Shown piece by piece: positions 44,554-57,176 of a stretch of DNA of 64,000 bases (positions within the stretch are counted from its first letter, which is position 1; every line of letters begins with the position of its first letter). Source of the stretch: Manis javanica (Eukaryota > Chordata > Mammalia > Pholidota > Manidae); NCBI RefSeq assembly GCF_040802235.1, contig NC_133157.1, positions 29,343,501 through 29,407,500 on the forward strand. Reading direction: 5' to 3'. A program made the translations under genes and the position numbers. The notes beneath the pieces were generated by a model. It made no database searches and had not been told where the DNA came from. It saw only the letters and a list, made by a program, of their open reading frames with translations.

Positions 44554-45294
44554 CTGGAGAAGGAATGTTTAAGAAATGTCATGTCAGAGAACTATCTGAT
44601 AAAAGAGACCAGTGGCTTAAAAACAGTTTTTGAGGCTCCACAATCCTCTTAAAAGATATCACATTGGAGAGATGGAGTGTTAAATTGTAGTGTGCATTTA
44701 ACTCCTCAAAAGAAGTAGAGAAAGTAATAAAATAATTGATAATTTCAGATAGAGTTCAGGCTATGACATTAAATTCTAAGGCCATTTAAAAACATTAGTT
44801 GAAATAATAAATTTCAGTGGAATCTATGAGAAGGCTCATTGATGCTGGACTGAATTTTTTTTTTTAGCTGAATGTGTGAGTTGCAATGATGAGAAATCAC
44901 TGGGATAGCCACTGGGCCCAACATGGCATTATAAGCACACATCACAATAAATTAGTACTTCATCATGTAGGCATATATTATCTACATGATAAATCCTCAT
45001 TTGAAAATGTTTGCCTGAGCTATACTTCTTCTACTCTGAGTTGGTTGGTGATCTGTTCTTTATGACAGGGACCTCTTGTTATCTTGAACTAACATATACA
45101 AATTACCATTTAAATTATAATGCCTTTTGCAGCAAGTTCTCTGATGATAGAGAGCTTATATTTCTTCATTATGCTTACAGCAACCAGCACAGTATATTCC
45201 CATTTAAAATAAGGAATTGGCACAAGGCAAGTTGTCACCAACTCTGATACAGCCATAATTGAAGACTGAGAATAATCAGTGAAGAATATATAGT
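44554..45294. other. PLPPR1 intron sequence, unassigned
   Basis: AT-rich. No repeat family recognised. The overlapping open frames at 45011-45310 on opposite strands are not gene-like. Confidence 0.4.
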
Positions 45295-45530
45295 TAATAA
45301 GTACCAACATCTATTGAAAACTGGGTACCAGGCACTTTACTGTAGTATTTTCATGCTCACAAGATCCCTAGCATGCATATTACTACCCTTGCTTTACTGG
45401 TGAAGAATGGAAGTTCAACAAAGTTAAGTAACTTTCCCTCCAGAGCAAACAACTGGCTTGTGGAGGCACTGAGATTGGTACCCAGGATGATTGGGTTCCA
45501 AAGACAACACTTCCCACCACATCATATGCC
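45295..45530 (-). repeat. MIR SINE remnant, antisense
   Basis: GGGTACCAGGCACTTTACTGTAGTATTTTCATGCTCACAAGATCCCTAGCATGC, then CTTTACTGGTGAAGAATGGAAGTTCAACAAAGTTAAGTAACTTTCC and TTGGTACCCAGGATGATTGGGTTCC follow antisense MIR order. Confidence 0.75.
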
Positions 45531-45879
45531 ATTTTCATTTTCCTAATCCTTAGTTCAACATTTTCCCTGAAGAATGTGATCTTACAGATGTTCTTCTTTG
45601 CTAGGCATATGCTTTTGATTTTGGATAAACTTTAACAAGTTTAAGAATCCTCACGCCTTATGTTCCTCCCATCATTACAGAATATCTGATTAGATGGGTA
45701 AAGATGGCAACATCATAAATGGCACGTGGGTGATAGAAATTGAACTACAGAATTATAAAACTGGAATCATCTATAGATGTTTTCCTCTTTGTTTTTTTAA
45801 TGAGTGAGGACACTGAAGGTCTCAGGGACTTGACCACCCACAGCCAAATACCATCTGAAGCAGCTCTAGAATGCAGAAT

Positions 45880-46040
45880 ACAAGTAATGCTGTTATCCTG
45901 AGTGTACAGATAAGACACCAAAGGCATAGAAGAGGTAAGTAATTTGTCCAAGGTCATCAGAGCCATTAAGTCACAAACCCCAGCTCTGAAGCTGGGAAAA
46001 CCTGGCTCCAGAGTCCCTCCTCTTAACCACTGCACTTTTA
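45880..46040 (-). repeat. MIR SINE remnant, antisense
   Basis: GTACAGATAAGACACCAAAGGCATAGAAGAGGTAAGTAATTTGTCCAAGGTCATCAGAGCCATTAAGTCACAAACCCCAGCTCTGAAGCTGGGAAAACCTGGCTCCAGAGTCCCTCCTCTTAACCACTGCAC is antisense MIR. A further related piece may precede it at 45800-45860. Confidence 0.75.
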
Positions 46041-46649
46041 CTCAGTAATGACTCAATAAATATATTTGTTGAATTTGTATTTTATATTGAGAACATAGAA
46101 AACAAAACAAGTTAAGTGCAATATACTTTAAACACTGAAAAACGCATGGTTATTCAGTTCAACATAGAATGATGCAGTGGAAATAGAACTATTGGCAAGT
46201 CAGAAAGGGGTGCGAGGTCAGTAGAATAGACACAGTTCAGAGTCAGACAGGTAACCAATGGGCCAGCATGGATCCCCTTGGCAGGGGCTGTCTAGGTGTG
46301 GTTGTGCAGAGTTAGAAATGCTTTGTGCCTGACATCCTTTGAATTAACAATGAGTTCGTGTTCTGCCATGTACCAATATTTGAATGTCTTCAAGAACTCG
46401 GCCCTCCCTCCTTGCTCATAAGACCTATCTCTGCCAAAATAAGGTGCCAACGGCTTTGTTTGTCCTCCTGTACATGATGGAACCACATCACTGTTCTTTA
46501 TCTTAGTGAACTGATGGGGATAAATGCATGCAGGCTGGGCTACATGAAAGATTTCCTTGAGGGAGCTTTCTCTCATCCCACAGACTAGCTTTGGGTTTCT
46601 TGTTGCACATGAATCTCTTCCCTGGGTTTTCTCCTTCACATTTCTTATC
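46041..46649. other. PLPPR1 intron sequence, unassigned
   Basis: No repeat family or gene recognised. The 119-residue frame at 46292-46651 (minus) has no family resemblance. Confidence 0.4.
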
Positions 46650-46780
46650 ACAAATGGTTACATATTATCACTGTCATTCTTCATTATGTGATGTTCTGCC
46701 TGCCTTATTCTCAGTGACACCCCAGGGCTTAGCCCACAATACAGAACATAGCAGTTATTCAATGTTGAGTAAATTAAGCA
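46650..46780 (+). repeat. L2 LINE 3'-end remnant
   Basis: CAGTGACACCCCAGGGCTTAGCCCACAATACAGAACATAGCAGTTATTCAATGTTGAGTAAATT follows the degraded L2 3' end. Confidence 0.5.
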
Positions 46781-46999
46781 TATCAGATTAATGAAGGTCT
46801 TTTGGAATACAAGTTTAGTGAGGTGGGCTATAAGGAAGGAAAAATGATTTCTATTATTTATCCTTCCAGACCCAGTGAAAAAGCCTCTAGCCTCCCCAAA
46901 GCCTCTGCCAGTCACCCTCAGGAAGCGAGACCCTGTCTTGTCACTACTCCCACACACATTATGAGATCTCTATCCTGACATCTACCCAGTTAGCTGAAA

Positions 47000-47140
47000 T
47001 TACCATTTGTATGTCCCTCTTCATTTGATTTTGATGTCCTATGGGCAGGACTCCTGCCGTTCCTTACATGGCACCAAGAACAGGGATGGGTATACAGTAG
47101 GCTTGGTCAATGTTTGCTGAATGAACTGAAGACTGAATCT
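47000..47140 (+). repeat. L2 LINE 3'-end remnant
   Basis: GATGTCCTATGGGCAGGACTCCTGCCGTTCCTTACATGGCACCAAGAACAGGGATGGGTATACAGTAGGCTTGGTCAATGTTTGCTGAATGAACTGAA matches the L2 terminal region. Confidence 0.65.
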
Positions 47141-49139
47141 CTAGAGGACCTACTTACAGACAGAAGATGAACACTGCAGGAAATTCCCAATACAGGTCAG
47201 GAAGCACTCAATTCTTGGTGTATTGCTTAGGAATAAATAAAAACCAAGGACTAAATAATACAAAGGGAACTATCTCTTTTAAACTAAATCCACCCATATA
47301 CTCATTTTGCATTCAGCAGTTTTAGAGGGAGCATCCACTCTGCCAGGAGTTGTTCCAGAGTTAGAGATAAGCCGTGAACAGATGCCCAGTGAGGGGGAAC
47401 ACGAACTAATAAATACATCATGAAATGTCATGAAATGACATGAAATGACTTTGACTAAAAAGTATATCAGGGAAATTAGGATGCACGGTGACAAACATGT
47501 GAGAATAAATAAGAAAATAAATAAGCCTTCCTTGCCTCAGCCATTTGAGAAGGCCCAAATATTCTTACACCACAGAAAAGAGATGTGCAAATTCTAGTTC
47601 TCCATTCAGTGATGCTTTCTATCGCTCACAAAGAGAAAAATGCATGAAACACAAAGAAAACAAGAAAATGTTTCTTATATAAAATGAAAGAAAATGCATG
47701 AGAATATCTACACACAACCTATTCTTGTTAAAAATACACATGTGCACAAAAGTCTAAACAACATCAGTCCAAGGCATGCATACCAGACCAAACAGTACTT
47801 GTCATGCAAAAAGGTATGGGGTTCAAATAAACCCACGGGTGAAATATCCTAAGCCTCCCACACCAAAGGTGGTGAGCAGTAGTACAAAAATTATTACTAT
47901 TGGCCAATATTCAAATCCTAACTGAAGTATAAGCATAAAAGGCAAAAAAATCAAAGCAAGGATATACACTAACATACATGTATTTAGTTACTGACATAAT
48001 GCCTGGAATGTATGAAATGATAATCAGTGTTTACATAAGGAAGAAAGGAAGGAAGAGAGGGAGGGAGGGGGTCATTTTATAACTAAAAGGTAGGAAGATA
48101 TTCCTGGTGTTCAGTTAAGACTGTGGTGGCCATTAAAGGAAATAATCCCACTCTCCGATCACAGTGAGTGGGCTTCACAGATGTTCACTTTCTTGCATTG
48201 TACTGACCACATACAGGGTACTATTTCTCCATCCACTGGGTTCTATAGTCTCAGAATACAAGGCCTGGTTCTGTGTGGAGAGAGGGGGTGGGGGGAAGGA
48301 TTCTGTTTGATAAGGGAAGGGGTCTTTCTTCCCCTCTGCCAGACCTCCTGCCCACTTGGATGCCATTTTGAACATTGTGGCAGATTTATGACTCCAGTTT
48401 TGGCAATAGCTGGGATCCACCATCTGTATCTTTGCCACACACACTCTGCCTCTATTCAGAGGCCCACTCTGTTCAGAGAGCAGCTGGGGCATGCATGATT
48501 CTCTGTGTGTTCAGCCTAGCTGCCCTGCCTATTATAGTCTTTCTGATTGTTGGCTAACAAATATCTTATCACTCATAGCAAATGAGATGACCCTCCAGTG
48601 AGAAGTGATGAAGGCCAAACTTGAGATCTGGCAACGAATGAACTGTAAATGTATTCCATTGGTGCATTTCTCATCCCCCAGCTATAACCTCGGGTAACAT
48701 AAGACATTTAGATACTAGTAAATACAGTTTAAAGAACCAACTGTTCCTTCTTGATAAGGTTGCCTTTCAAATATGGAAACCCAAATGGCAAATAAATAAA
48801 TGTCCCTGGAATGTAGTGTGCATCAGTTCAGTGTGTTCTCTTTTAGACTTCATTCTTCATGATGTTTTAGAGGCAATCTGGTGAGTGATAAGTAAGTGGT
48901 GTAAATGCAAAATGTTTAGGGGACAGTTTTTAGGTTTCAAAATATAAACAGTCTGTAGAAAAAAACAGTCACTAGGAGATGTATTATAACTTCACACTGT
49001 AAGGGGATCCCCTGTGTGTTGTATGTGGTCATCATCACAAAGGCCATCTAGAGTTCCTGCAAGGTATGTTTTGGGCTCACACACATGCTGGCTGTACACT
49101 GGTTCTGCTTTCTTGACAATATCAAAGTCACTGCTGTTT
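47141..49139. other. PLPPR1 intron sequence; purine-rich patch at 48039-48071
   Basis: The only repeat noted is the GGAA/GGGA-rich low-complexity run at 48039-48071. The overlapping 105-residue frames at 48175-48498 lie on opposite strands of the same DNA and are not gene-like. Confidence 0.4.
48039..48071. repeat. Purine-rich (GGAA/GGGA) low-complexity run
   Basis: Thirty-three bases of uninterrupted A/G with a drifting GGAA to GGGA unit. Confidence 0.8.
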
Positions 49140-49240
49140 CTTGAATGTGGACTGTAGAACCGAAATTCCAGCTCTCTCCCTTCTTGTTATGTGACTTTGG
49201 TCAAGTAACTGAAACTTTCTGAGCCTCAGTTTTTCTTTTT
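49140..49240 (+). repeat. MIR SINE remnant
   Basis: TGTAGAACCGAAATTCCAGCTCTCTCCCTTCTTGTTATGTGACTTTGGTCAAGTAACTGAAACTTTCTGAGCCTCAGTTTTTC is the MIR 5' and core part. Confidence 0.75.
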
Positions 49241-49369
49241 TTCGTGATTTTGCATGTGATGTCAAAGCATCTCTAAGGAATAAGGAATGGAGGAATGCCT
49301 TAACTTCCTGGTCTGTCTAGGCAGGAATGTGTGTTGAAATTGATGAAAAAATAATCAGAGTCCCTAGCC

Positions 49370-49490
49370 CCAGAGTAAGGAAGCCTGGGGTGGCTCCAGC
49401 TCTGCTCCACCCCTAACAAGGTGTCTCCTCTGGGGCCTGCTGGTCGACCTCCCTGTGTCTCAGTTTCTCATCTGTCAATTTGTTTGTTTC
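49370..49490 (+). repeat. MIR-like SINE remnant
   Basis: GGAAGCCTGGGGTGGCTCCAGCTCTGCTCCACCCCTAACAAGGTGTCTCCTCTGGGGCCTGCTGGTCGACCTCCCTGTGTCTCAGTTTCTCATCTGTCAATTTG follows MIR order. Confidence 0.6.
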
Positions 49491-52259
49491 CCCTCTGTTG
49501 GACTAGGAGACCTTTAAGGTGCTTTTTGGTTTTGACTCTTTTCCTTTGTCACAGGAACTGACAAGAGAAGGCCGAGTAAGGGACACTGAAACCACAGAAC
49601 TGGGCCTTGGTCTCAGCTCTGGGTTCTGCTCTTCGGGGCCTGCCTCTGGCATGCTTCTTCCTTCAGCCGTCATTCACTTTAAAATCCTACGGGACTTAAC
49701 CCTCACCACGTAATCTGCCCCTAAAGCGAATATGGATGCAGCCTACTCTAGTCATCATCATCGCCTGGTATCTCTGTCACTCGGGTTCCTGAAGGACAGC
49801 AGAAGCTGGAGCACCCCCTCTGGGTTTCCTGTCTGTCACGCTCTGAGGAAGAGGAGAGGCTGCTCTGCACAGTTCCCATTACTAGTCTAAGTAGCTTTAA
49901 GCTTTAAAGCTCAGGGTTTTTTAGATGCTTCCATTATTCTCCCTGGGAGGCTTCTAGAGTCATAAGCATTTCCAAGAAACGCAGACATGGTTTATGTTGT
50001 AGGTTTTGTTTAAAAGCGACCAATGAGATTTTAATTGCACACACTATGCTGACAGGCCTGACTGCCAAGGTCTGCATGCTCAGCCTGAATCTCTCCTGAT
50101 GAGTGCCTGTGACAGCCCAGACCTGCAGAGAGGTCCTGGGCCTCCCACTAGCTGAGTTTTGTTTGGTTCAAGAGCTCTTGACTTCTGCTTATCACCTCTA
50201 AGTGTAAATGAAGGGATTCAGCTCTAGACACTTCCTATGCCTTTCAAAGCTCAAGGCTTTAATAGAATCAAGGCCAGTTGGATGATGGCATTTTGAAAAT
50301 CGTTCAGCAGCTGAGATAATAAGTGTTTTGTGGATTGGAGCCTCCCTACTGGCCTTAATCCAGGGGCCCCATCTATCCATTCAGAAGGCTGTCTTAAGTC
50401 GACACTTGTTATAAAATGTAGCCCCAAACTGGAACACTACATTTCCAAAGCATAGCAGTCTCTTACGACATTTTTTCTCCTGGACAGTGGACACAAGAGA
50501 AAAATTTAAAATGAGTTAGCCCAAATACTGCTCTAAATAAAAAAGTAAAATGCATTGTGATCACCAAGTAAACTGACCATCACCTTTTAGGCAAACAAAA
50601 GATTTTTCAAGAAACAAATTATCAAAGCTCCTTAGCACAATCATCACTAATCATTAGAAGGGGCAGGTGGTAAGCAAGTCTCTCTGTGGGATGATGGCAG
50701 GAAAAAAAAACAGTCTAATAAGGAATTTGGAGTTCTTATTTGCAACTGGACAGAAAAATAGGAAAACAGATTTTTCTTCTTCAAGTTTAAAAAAAGATCC
50801 ACAACAATTAATGTGTGTATCTGTAAATCTTTCCCAGAAAAAAACATAAATTGTAAGGACTAAGTACATTAGCAACAAAGAAAATGTACTCATGGTAAAA
50901 AACAAACAGAATACAAAAAAGCAAGTTCTGTGATAATGTTCAAAAGGGCAGAAGATGTAAATTATAAAGCACAAGAGGAGTTTCAACAGAAGAAACTGTT
51001 CAGAGCTGTGAAGAGGCAGATTTTGAGGCAGTTCAAGGTCTTACAATGTCTCCTTTGCTTGAGCAGCTGCATCCCTCGTCTGCCAGCCCACAGCCCTGCA
51101 TTCACTGAGAGCCCACTCTGTGATCCACACTGGGCTTTGGGCTTTTATATTCACTGTAAAAGCTTATGGCCCAGAAACCGCCTCCGCCTCCCCCGCCTCC
51201 CCCACCAGATGAGGATTCACAATTTCCTCCAGACTGTGCCTTTCTATCAAATTGTGTTTGTCTCTTCCTTTCCTGGGAAATTAGAAATGAGTCGTGTATA
51301 TGTGTGCGTGCCCACTTGCATGCAACCTGCAGGCTGTTTAAATTCTCTCGGGCTGGGCATCAAACGTTCTGTGGCTTCAATGCTAAATACTCCCCTGTCA
51401 CTTTGTTGTCAGGCCAAGAAAAAGGCTTAATAGCCATTTTCTCATGCCTTGTGGCACTGAGGCTGAGGTAAAATATGGGTAAATCAGATTCCCCACTGAG
51501 TTAAATCCTCTTATCCAAACAGGCTCTCTGCCTTTGACTCTGAGCGTATGAGTTCATTCAGGCAGCCTGCGGCAGTAGTCAGCCGGGGTTTTTACACTGG
51601 TCAGAATGCACCCTGCAGATTTCTTGGAAATGTGGGATACCACTTTTGGCTAAAGGGTTCTGGATACAATAAATTCCTGAAGCTCTAACCTTTCCTAAAG
51701 ATCTGGGACAGCAGTCGGCCCACCCCTGAGCAGTTTATCCCATGTGGCCTTGCCTCAACATGATACTGATATTTTCTGACAGCAAAGCACAAAAGGAGAA
51801 ATAGGAAATGACAGGTCAGACACATGGCAGAGTCTTTTCCTCCTGCCTTTCTTGGGTGTCCTGCAGTTGTTAATAGGGTTGTTAATGCCCATCCACTGAG
51901 ACACACAGCAGTGTGAGGTGCTAGATTTTCCTATGGCTAATGTGCTTGAGAATGCCTGGAAAACCCAGGACAAGTCCAGGGAGAGCTATGTTTTTGAAAA
52001 TTGCCATTAGTTAGTGTCATATAAGTTGCCCTAGAAGAATCTTGCCTTTTTTTCTATTCTAGGAAAAATAGAAAACACGTTTAAGGAGGAATAAAAACAA
52101 ACAAAACAAAATTGTATAGTTCTATGAAATGCTTGACCAGGCTCAGAGGTGTAAAACTGAACTCCAGTAGAAAGGGGAGACTTGCGAGGTGGGAATCTGA
52201 CATTTGGAGCTTCCTCATTGGAATGTTCTTTTTTTTTTTAGCTCTCATGGACTATTAAA
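49491..52259. other. PLPPR1 intron sequence, unassigned
   Basis: No gene or clear repeat. The proline-coding run near 51171-51210 (CCTCCGCCTCCCCCGCCTCCCCC) is simple C/T-rich sequence, not part of a recognisable exon. The frame at 50930-51430 (plus) shows no domain or splice signals. Confidence 0.4.
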
Positions 52260-52400
52260 AGTGTAACATTCTTAGATCATTTTGTCCACCCCCTCCTTTT
52301 ATTCACAGATGAAAGATTGAACCCATTGAGGGAACATGACTTCCCAGAGGTCACACCACTACTGGGGGAAAAGCCATGACTGGGTCCCGGCTTCTCCTGA
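52260..52400 (-). repeat. MIR-like SINE remnant, antisense
   Basis: TTTTATTCACAGATGAAAGATTGAACCCATTGAGGGAACATGACTTCCCAGAGGTCACACCACTACTGGGGGAAAAGCCATGACTGGGTCCCGGC follows antisense MIR order, diverged. Confidence 0.55.
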
Positions 52401-53459
52401 CAGATCAAACCTGTGACAGGAGGGCTGCAGTGGAATACAATGAGGGACTCACCCTCAGGAGCAGGGGCTGCACTGAGTCAGGTACTTAGGAACTGTGGCC
52501 AGCAGCCCAAAAAAAGACTGCTCTTGGACAAACCTTACCTCCCTAGGATGGGGCAGAAGAAACTAACAGCTCTTTTCTCCCAGGAAATGCTCTGAGCATC
52601 AGGAGAGTTCTGCTTTCCATCCTGATGCTGCTCACTTATTTCCAGGTCTTGGGTTGGGGGAAGATCAAGCACCATCAGCAAGTCAGCTGTAATCAGACAG
52701 CTGGTTGGTTCCTAGCAATGCTCCTCATTCAGGAGGAAAACGAAAGTGGTACCAAATGGGTGGCTATCTGTCCAATCACATACAGAACTAGATGGAACCT
52801 TTAGCAATTCATTTAACTAAAGTCTCAATGCTTTCAACTCAAAAGTAAAGGGAATTGGACCACACACTTTCTCTATGTTCTTTAGGATGTCTCTTTTCTA
52901 TTCCACTGGGATGTTGTGAGGATAAATTAGGCAAGGGCTGCAGAATATAAGTAAATTAAAGATGTTATTCTTACCATCAACATTATGGATGGTATATCCT
53001 CAGCACATATCTTGGGGGCCTGCCAGCATTATTGGTCACACTTTTCACCCAGAGAAGCAAAGGAATGGAGGGCTGAGTCAGGGTTCCATATCTGAGATCT
53101 CCAGGAGAACTGTGGGTTCTTAATACTCCAGTCACTGCCCACTGCCCACATTCCCTTGGCTTCCCATCATAGTATTTGACTTCCATGCCAATTGATGTCA
53201 TTTGGGGAAAAGGAATTGATGGAAGAGATATGACCCAAATTTGTGCCTGGAGAAGAGCTTTTGCTCAAAATCTTAGAATGAAAGACCTATCATTTTTGTG
53301 CCCACAGAGAGGAGAAATTCTTCACAAAGTTCCGTTTCCAATTTTCATTTTTTGTCCATGTATGTTTTTGCTTATTAGAATTGCCATTTTCAAGTTTTGT
53401 TAAAGACTGGTCATTTCATAATTATTGCCAGAAAAACTAGAGTTTTCAATTTGTTTTAA
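52401..53459. other. PLPPR1 intron sequence, unassigned
   Basis: No repeat family or gene recognised. Confidence 0.4.
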
Positions 53460-53650
53460 AAACATTCTTTTGATTCAAAAATAATACATATTCATGTAGA
53501 ATTTGGAAAGAAATATATAAAAGTATATGAGAGGTAAAAAATTAACTGTACCGTTAGCACTCAGAGATAATAGCTATAGATTTTTAGTTTGTTCCATACT
53601 AGTCTTTTTACATATAATTATAAATCTGGGATTATACTTGTGACATATAG
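53460..53650 (-). mobile_element. Old LINE-1 3' fragment, antisense (left piece)
   Basis: AAAAATAATACATATTCATGTAGAATTTGGAAAGAAATATATAAAAGTATATGAGAGG, then AGCACTCAGAGATAATAGCTATAGATTTTTAGTTTGTTCC is the antisense 3' end of an old LINE-1 subfamily as I remember it. Confidence 0.55.
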
Positions 53651-54040
53651 AGAGCATCTTCCTAGGGTCTATTAAATATTCAGACCCACAGACAACCACA
53701 TGCTTATGTCTGGCATTGGTCCACTTGGAAGGACTCATAGCTTGCCAACAGGGCAGCACTGCACGCTCCTCTTTGGCACATGTCCTTGCAGTGGTCCGGC
53801 AGAGCAATACAGCTCAGGTGCCAGGAGCCACCATGGCTTAAAAGCCTCATGTCCCATAGCAGTCAATGCATGGTATGGCAACTCCACAGACATAGCTTCC
53901 AAGGTCCCACAGTGGACGTGCCAAGTTTCCAGAGTCATTGCACCTGGAAGCCAGAGCACAGCCCCTCTATGAGTCCAGATGCAAATCACCACTCAGGGGC
54001 CAAGTCTGCTTGGTAAATATCACCTTTTTCTATTTGTAGG
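53651..54040. other. GC-richer block between two pieces of old LINE-1
   Basis: About 390 bp with higher GC than either side and no recognised family. It may be an inserted sequence, or unique DNA between two independent LINE fragments. Open frames on both strands (53700-53972, 53735-53992) reflect the composition. Confidence 0.35.
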
Positions 54041-54129
54041 GAAACAAGAGAGCCAGAAAATTAATAGAAGTCAGGTTCTCTCATAGAAGGAAAAAAAGAT
54101 TTCACCTGCAATGCTATGTACAGTTATTT

Positions 54130-55430
54130 AGCCCTGAAAAAATCTTCATGTTAAATTACAAGCCTGTTTCACTGCTATTTAAAGGTATTTCAAACACAGG
54201 ACTGCCCCGTAATGTATTTACACAGTCCTCTAGTTTGTGTATTTACAGCAAGTTCTAAGTGTTCATTGCTAAAACTATTGCTGAGATGAACATCTCTATA
54301 TACAAATCTTTGTATTCTATAAAACTCTGATTATTTACATAACATAAATTCAGGAACTAGAATTAATGACTGGGTCTGCAGTTTATAAAACTCTTAATGC
54401 ATCCCTTGACAAGCTGCTGTTCAGAAAGAAAGTACCGATCTACGCTTGAACAAGAACCATATGAAAGTATCTGCATTTTCATCAATGTGAGCTATGCTTC
54501 TTGAACACGTCTGCCAGTTTTATTTGGGGAAAATGCTGTATCTTTAAAAATTACTTTTCTTCAAGAACTGAGAAGTTAAGAAGTGTTAATATGCACACAG
54601 TCCATTTATTGTTTTATTGTCTATTCTTGTCCTGTCCCATTTTTATTTGGGGAAGCTCACCTTTTTAAGTATTAAGGACATTTACATTTGAGTCTCCTAT
54701 GTTGCCAACTGTTTCATTCTTTATGTACTTTTCCTTTTGATAGAAATGCTTATTTTTAGGTAGATAAACCTATCACCCTTTCCTATATGCTTGCATCAAC
54801 ATTCCTAAGTGAGTTGTTTTTGTGGGGTGCTTTTGTGGGTGTGTATGTAGACTTCCCAAGTGTTTGAAATATTTTTCTTGCTTTATGATTTGCATTGAAA
54901 AACTCTGCATTTATTTTTGGGCTCTGGGGCTTTTTATATAGTTATGGACTTTCTATTCCTTGGAAGTTTCAAGGAATTTATACTACAGCTATGTGCCCCC
55001 AGTACTATTTTTGTGGAATATATTTTAGACATGTTTAAAATTGTATTCTATTGGTATTTATCTATTTAGATTTTCTACATCTCTTTAAGGCATTGTTAGT
55101 AAATTATCTTTTCATAGACCATTATCTATTTTATTGTGATGTTAGCCTTTATTGGCACAAAACTGTATATGTAATTTAAATAAAAATACAGTGTAGACTT
55201 TCAAAAGTTTATGTATTTTTCTTTCTACATTCTTTTCTTCCTTAACTTTTTTCCTTCTGCCTTTCTTATATTAGACTATCCAGGGGTTGTACATTTTACT
55301 TTCAAAGAACTATCTCCTAATTTCATGTATCAATTCTATTGTTTTCCGATTCACTAATTTTTTGTTCATAATTTTTACTAATCCATTTAGCTTACCTTTT
55401 TTTTAATTGAAAAAATCTATGTAATTGCAA
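54130..55430 (-). mobile_element. Old LINE-1 ORF2/3' region, antisense, heavily decayed
   Basis: From TTCATTGCTAAAACTATTGCTGAGATGAACATCTCTATATACAAATCTTTG and GGAACTAGAATTAATGACTGGGTC the sequence follows the antisense of an old LINE-1 3' end. Further right, patches such as ATTTTACTTTCAAAGAACTATCTCCTAATTTCATG resemble antisense ORF2. Continuity across 1.3 kb is uncertain. Confidence 0.45.
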
Positions 55431-55849
55431 GAGGTAGTTATAGGAGAACCAAGGCAATGATATTTCCTGGGACTGGGAAGAAGAGAGGCAAATATGTAGC
55501 AAGTTAATGGATCACTCAGAGATTCATGTCTGAATATATAAGAAAATGATGTGCTTATGAGACAGGAAGAAACAAAATCTTATTCCAGATTAAGCCCCCT
55601 GTCCTCAGGTAGAGCCACCAGTAAACCATTCCAGACAGAACCCGATGTGGCCTCTGGGTCTTATCTGGTGAAGTGTATTGTCTTTTGAGGTATGTGAAAT
55701 GGTGTCATTCTTGCTTCCTCTTATTCCCCAGGCTGATGAGAAAGGATAAAGTTAAGTGGGATGCAGAGACTGGCCTTCCTCTGGGAGAGGGCCCATCTCC
55801 CGTCACTCTCAAGAGGAGGTGCTACCAGTGTTCTTGGCAGAATCCCATT

Positions 55850-56010
55850 CTCTACATGCCAGACACTGTGCAGTCATTTGTATGAATCACCTTATTTAAG
55901 TCTCATGAAAACTCTATGAAACAGGTAGTCACATTATCCCCATTCTTTATGGGCGGGGCAGGTGGGAAACAATAGAATGACTTGCCCAAAGGTGAAAAGA
56001 TAGCATGTTG
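55850..56010 (-). repeat. MIR SINE remnant, antisense
   Basis: ATGCCAGACACTGTGCAGTCATTTGTATGAATCACCTTATTTAAGTCTCATGAAAACTCTATGAAACAGGTAGTCACATTATCCCCATTCTTTATGGG, then GACTTGCCCAAAGGTGAAAAGATAGC is antisense MIR. Confidence 0.8.
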
Positions 56011-56930
56011 AGTCCAGATGTGTCAGATTGCAAAGTTTAGCCACTCTGATGCATCATGCTTTACACTGCTGATCTTAATTCCTACAGCATTCTTATCATT
56101 TAATTCTTATCATTTAAGGGGGAGCTTGGTAAACCTAGGATCAGTGATAAAAATGAACTTTAAGCACTATGACTCATTATATCCCTATTACTTCTCCTCA
56201 AAAGTCTATTCTATTTCTCATCTTAAAGCAAGCAAAATATTTACATAGAAAACAATATTTGAATTGAATGTCTGAGCAGTCAGTATATTCCTCAGCATGC
56301 CAGTCAGTATTTTTATTACTGCCTAAAAGAGGAGAGGAGAGGGCAGGTGGAAAGAGGGAGAACTGGGCGGAGGGCAGCTACGGGAGGAGAAAGGGGAAAA
56401 TGATAAGTGAGATTACATCCCAAATTATCTGACCACATAGCATGTTCAGACACAGAGATGTTTATTTTAAAACACAAATGGAAATTAAAACGTCTAAGTG
56501 TTAAACCACTTTACCAGACAACACAGATCTGTGAGTTTTATGCTTTTGGGACAGTCTCTCTAGAGGACGGTCTGACCACTTTCTTTTGCCTCATGAGAGA
56601 GAAGAATGAAATAAGTGAAGGTAAAGTTGCGATATAATTGTGATGTAATGTGAACAGAACCAGAGCTGCCAAGAATGAATCACAGCAAACGTAGGTCGAG
56701 CAATTTCTCTCATCTCTGGTCTCCCTGGAAGTTCAATCAGAACAGCAGGAGATACAGGCCTGGGGGATTCTGATTCACTCTGGTCAGTCTTTGTATCAGT
56801 GCCAGCATTTACATCAAGACCTCTTCTGAACACACACAACCCACAGGATATTTTTCCCATGGCATAGCAACTGTACTTAATATGAGAACCAATCCTGCCT
56901 GTTGATTTATGACATTCACACATGCTTTAA

Positions 56931-56932
<2 letters not shown>
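56011..56932. other. PLPPR1 intron sequence, unassigned
   Basis: Includes a purine-rich patch at about 56325-56400 (GAGGAGAGGAGAGGGCAGG). No gene or named repeat seen. Confidence 0.4.

Positions 56933-56963
<31 letters not shown>
56933..56963. repeat. (GT)n microsatellite
   Basis: Fifteen uninterrupted GT units plus one base, followed by CACGCGTG. It lies 214 bp on the splice-donor side of the PLPPR1 exon at 57177-57365, and is probably variable in length between individuals. Confidence 0.97.
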
Positions 56964-56964
<1 letters not shown>

Positions 56965-57176
56965 ACGCGTGTATTCAAATTCAGATACCAAAAAGCAAAA
57001 CCCACCTATTTTAATGAGATTGTGTTCAGAGCTCCACTCACTCTGTTTTGGCTAACACAGGACACCCCAGTAAGGCTGCTGTGAATGCCCAGGAAGAGAG
57101 GAAAGAGGAGAAAAGGCAGGCAGGAAATGCTGTTTAGTATCTGCCAGAGAAGAAGGCAGTGCATTTCTGTACTTAC

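Noticed and set aside
50930..51430. 166-residue frame and overlapping proline-rich frame (51166-51471)
   Set aside because: The proline run comes from a simple C/T-rich stretch. No family resemblance and no codon-level sign of selection can be seen.
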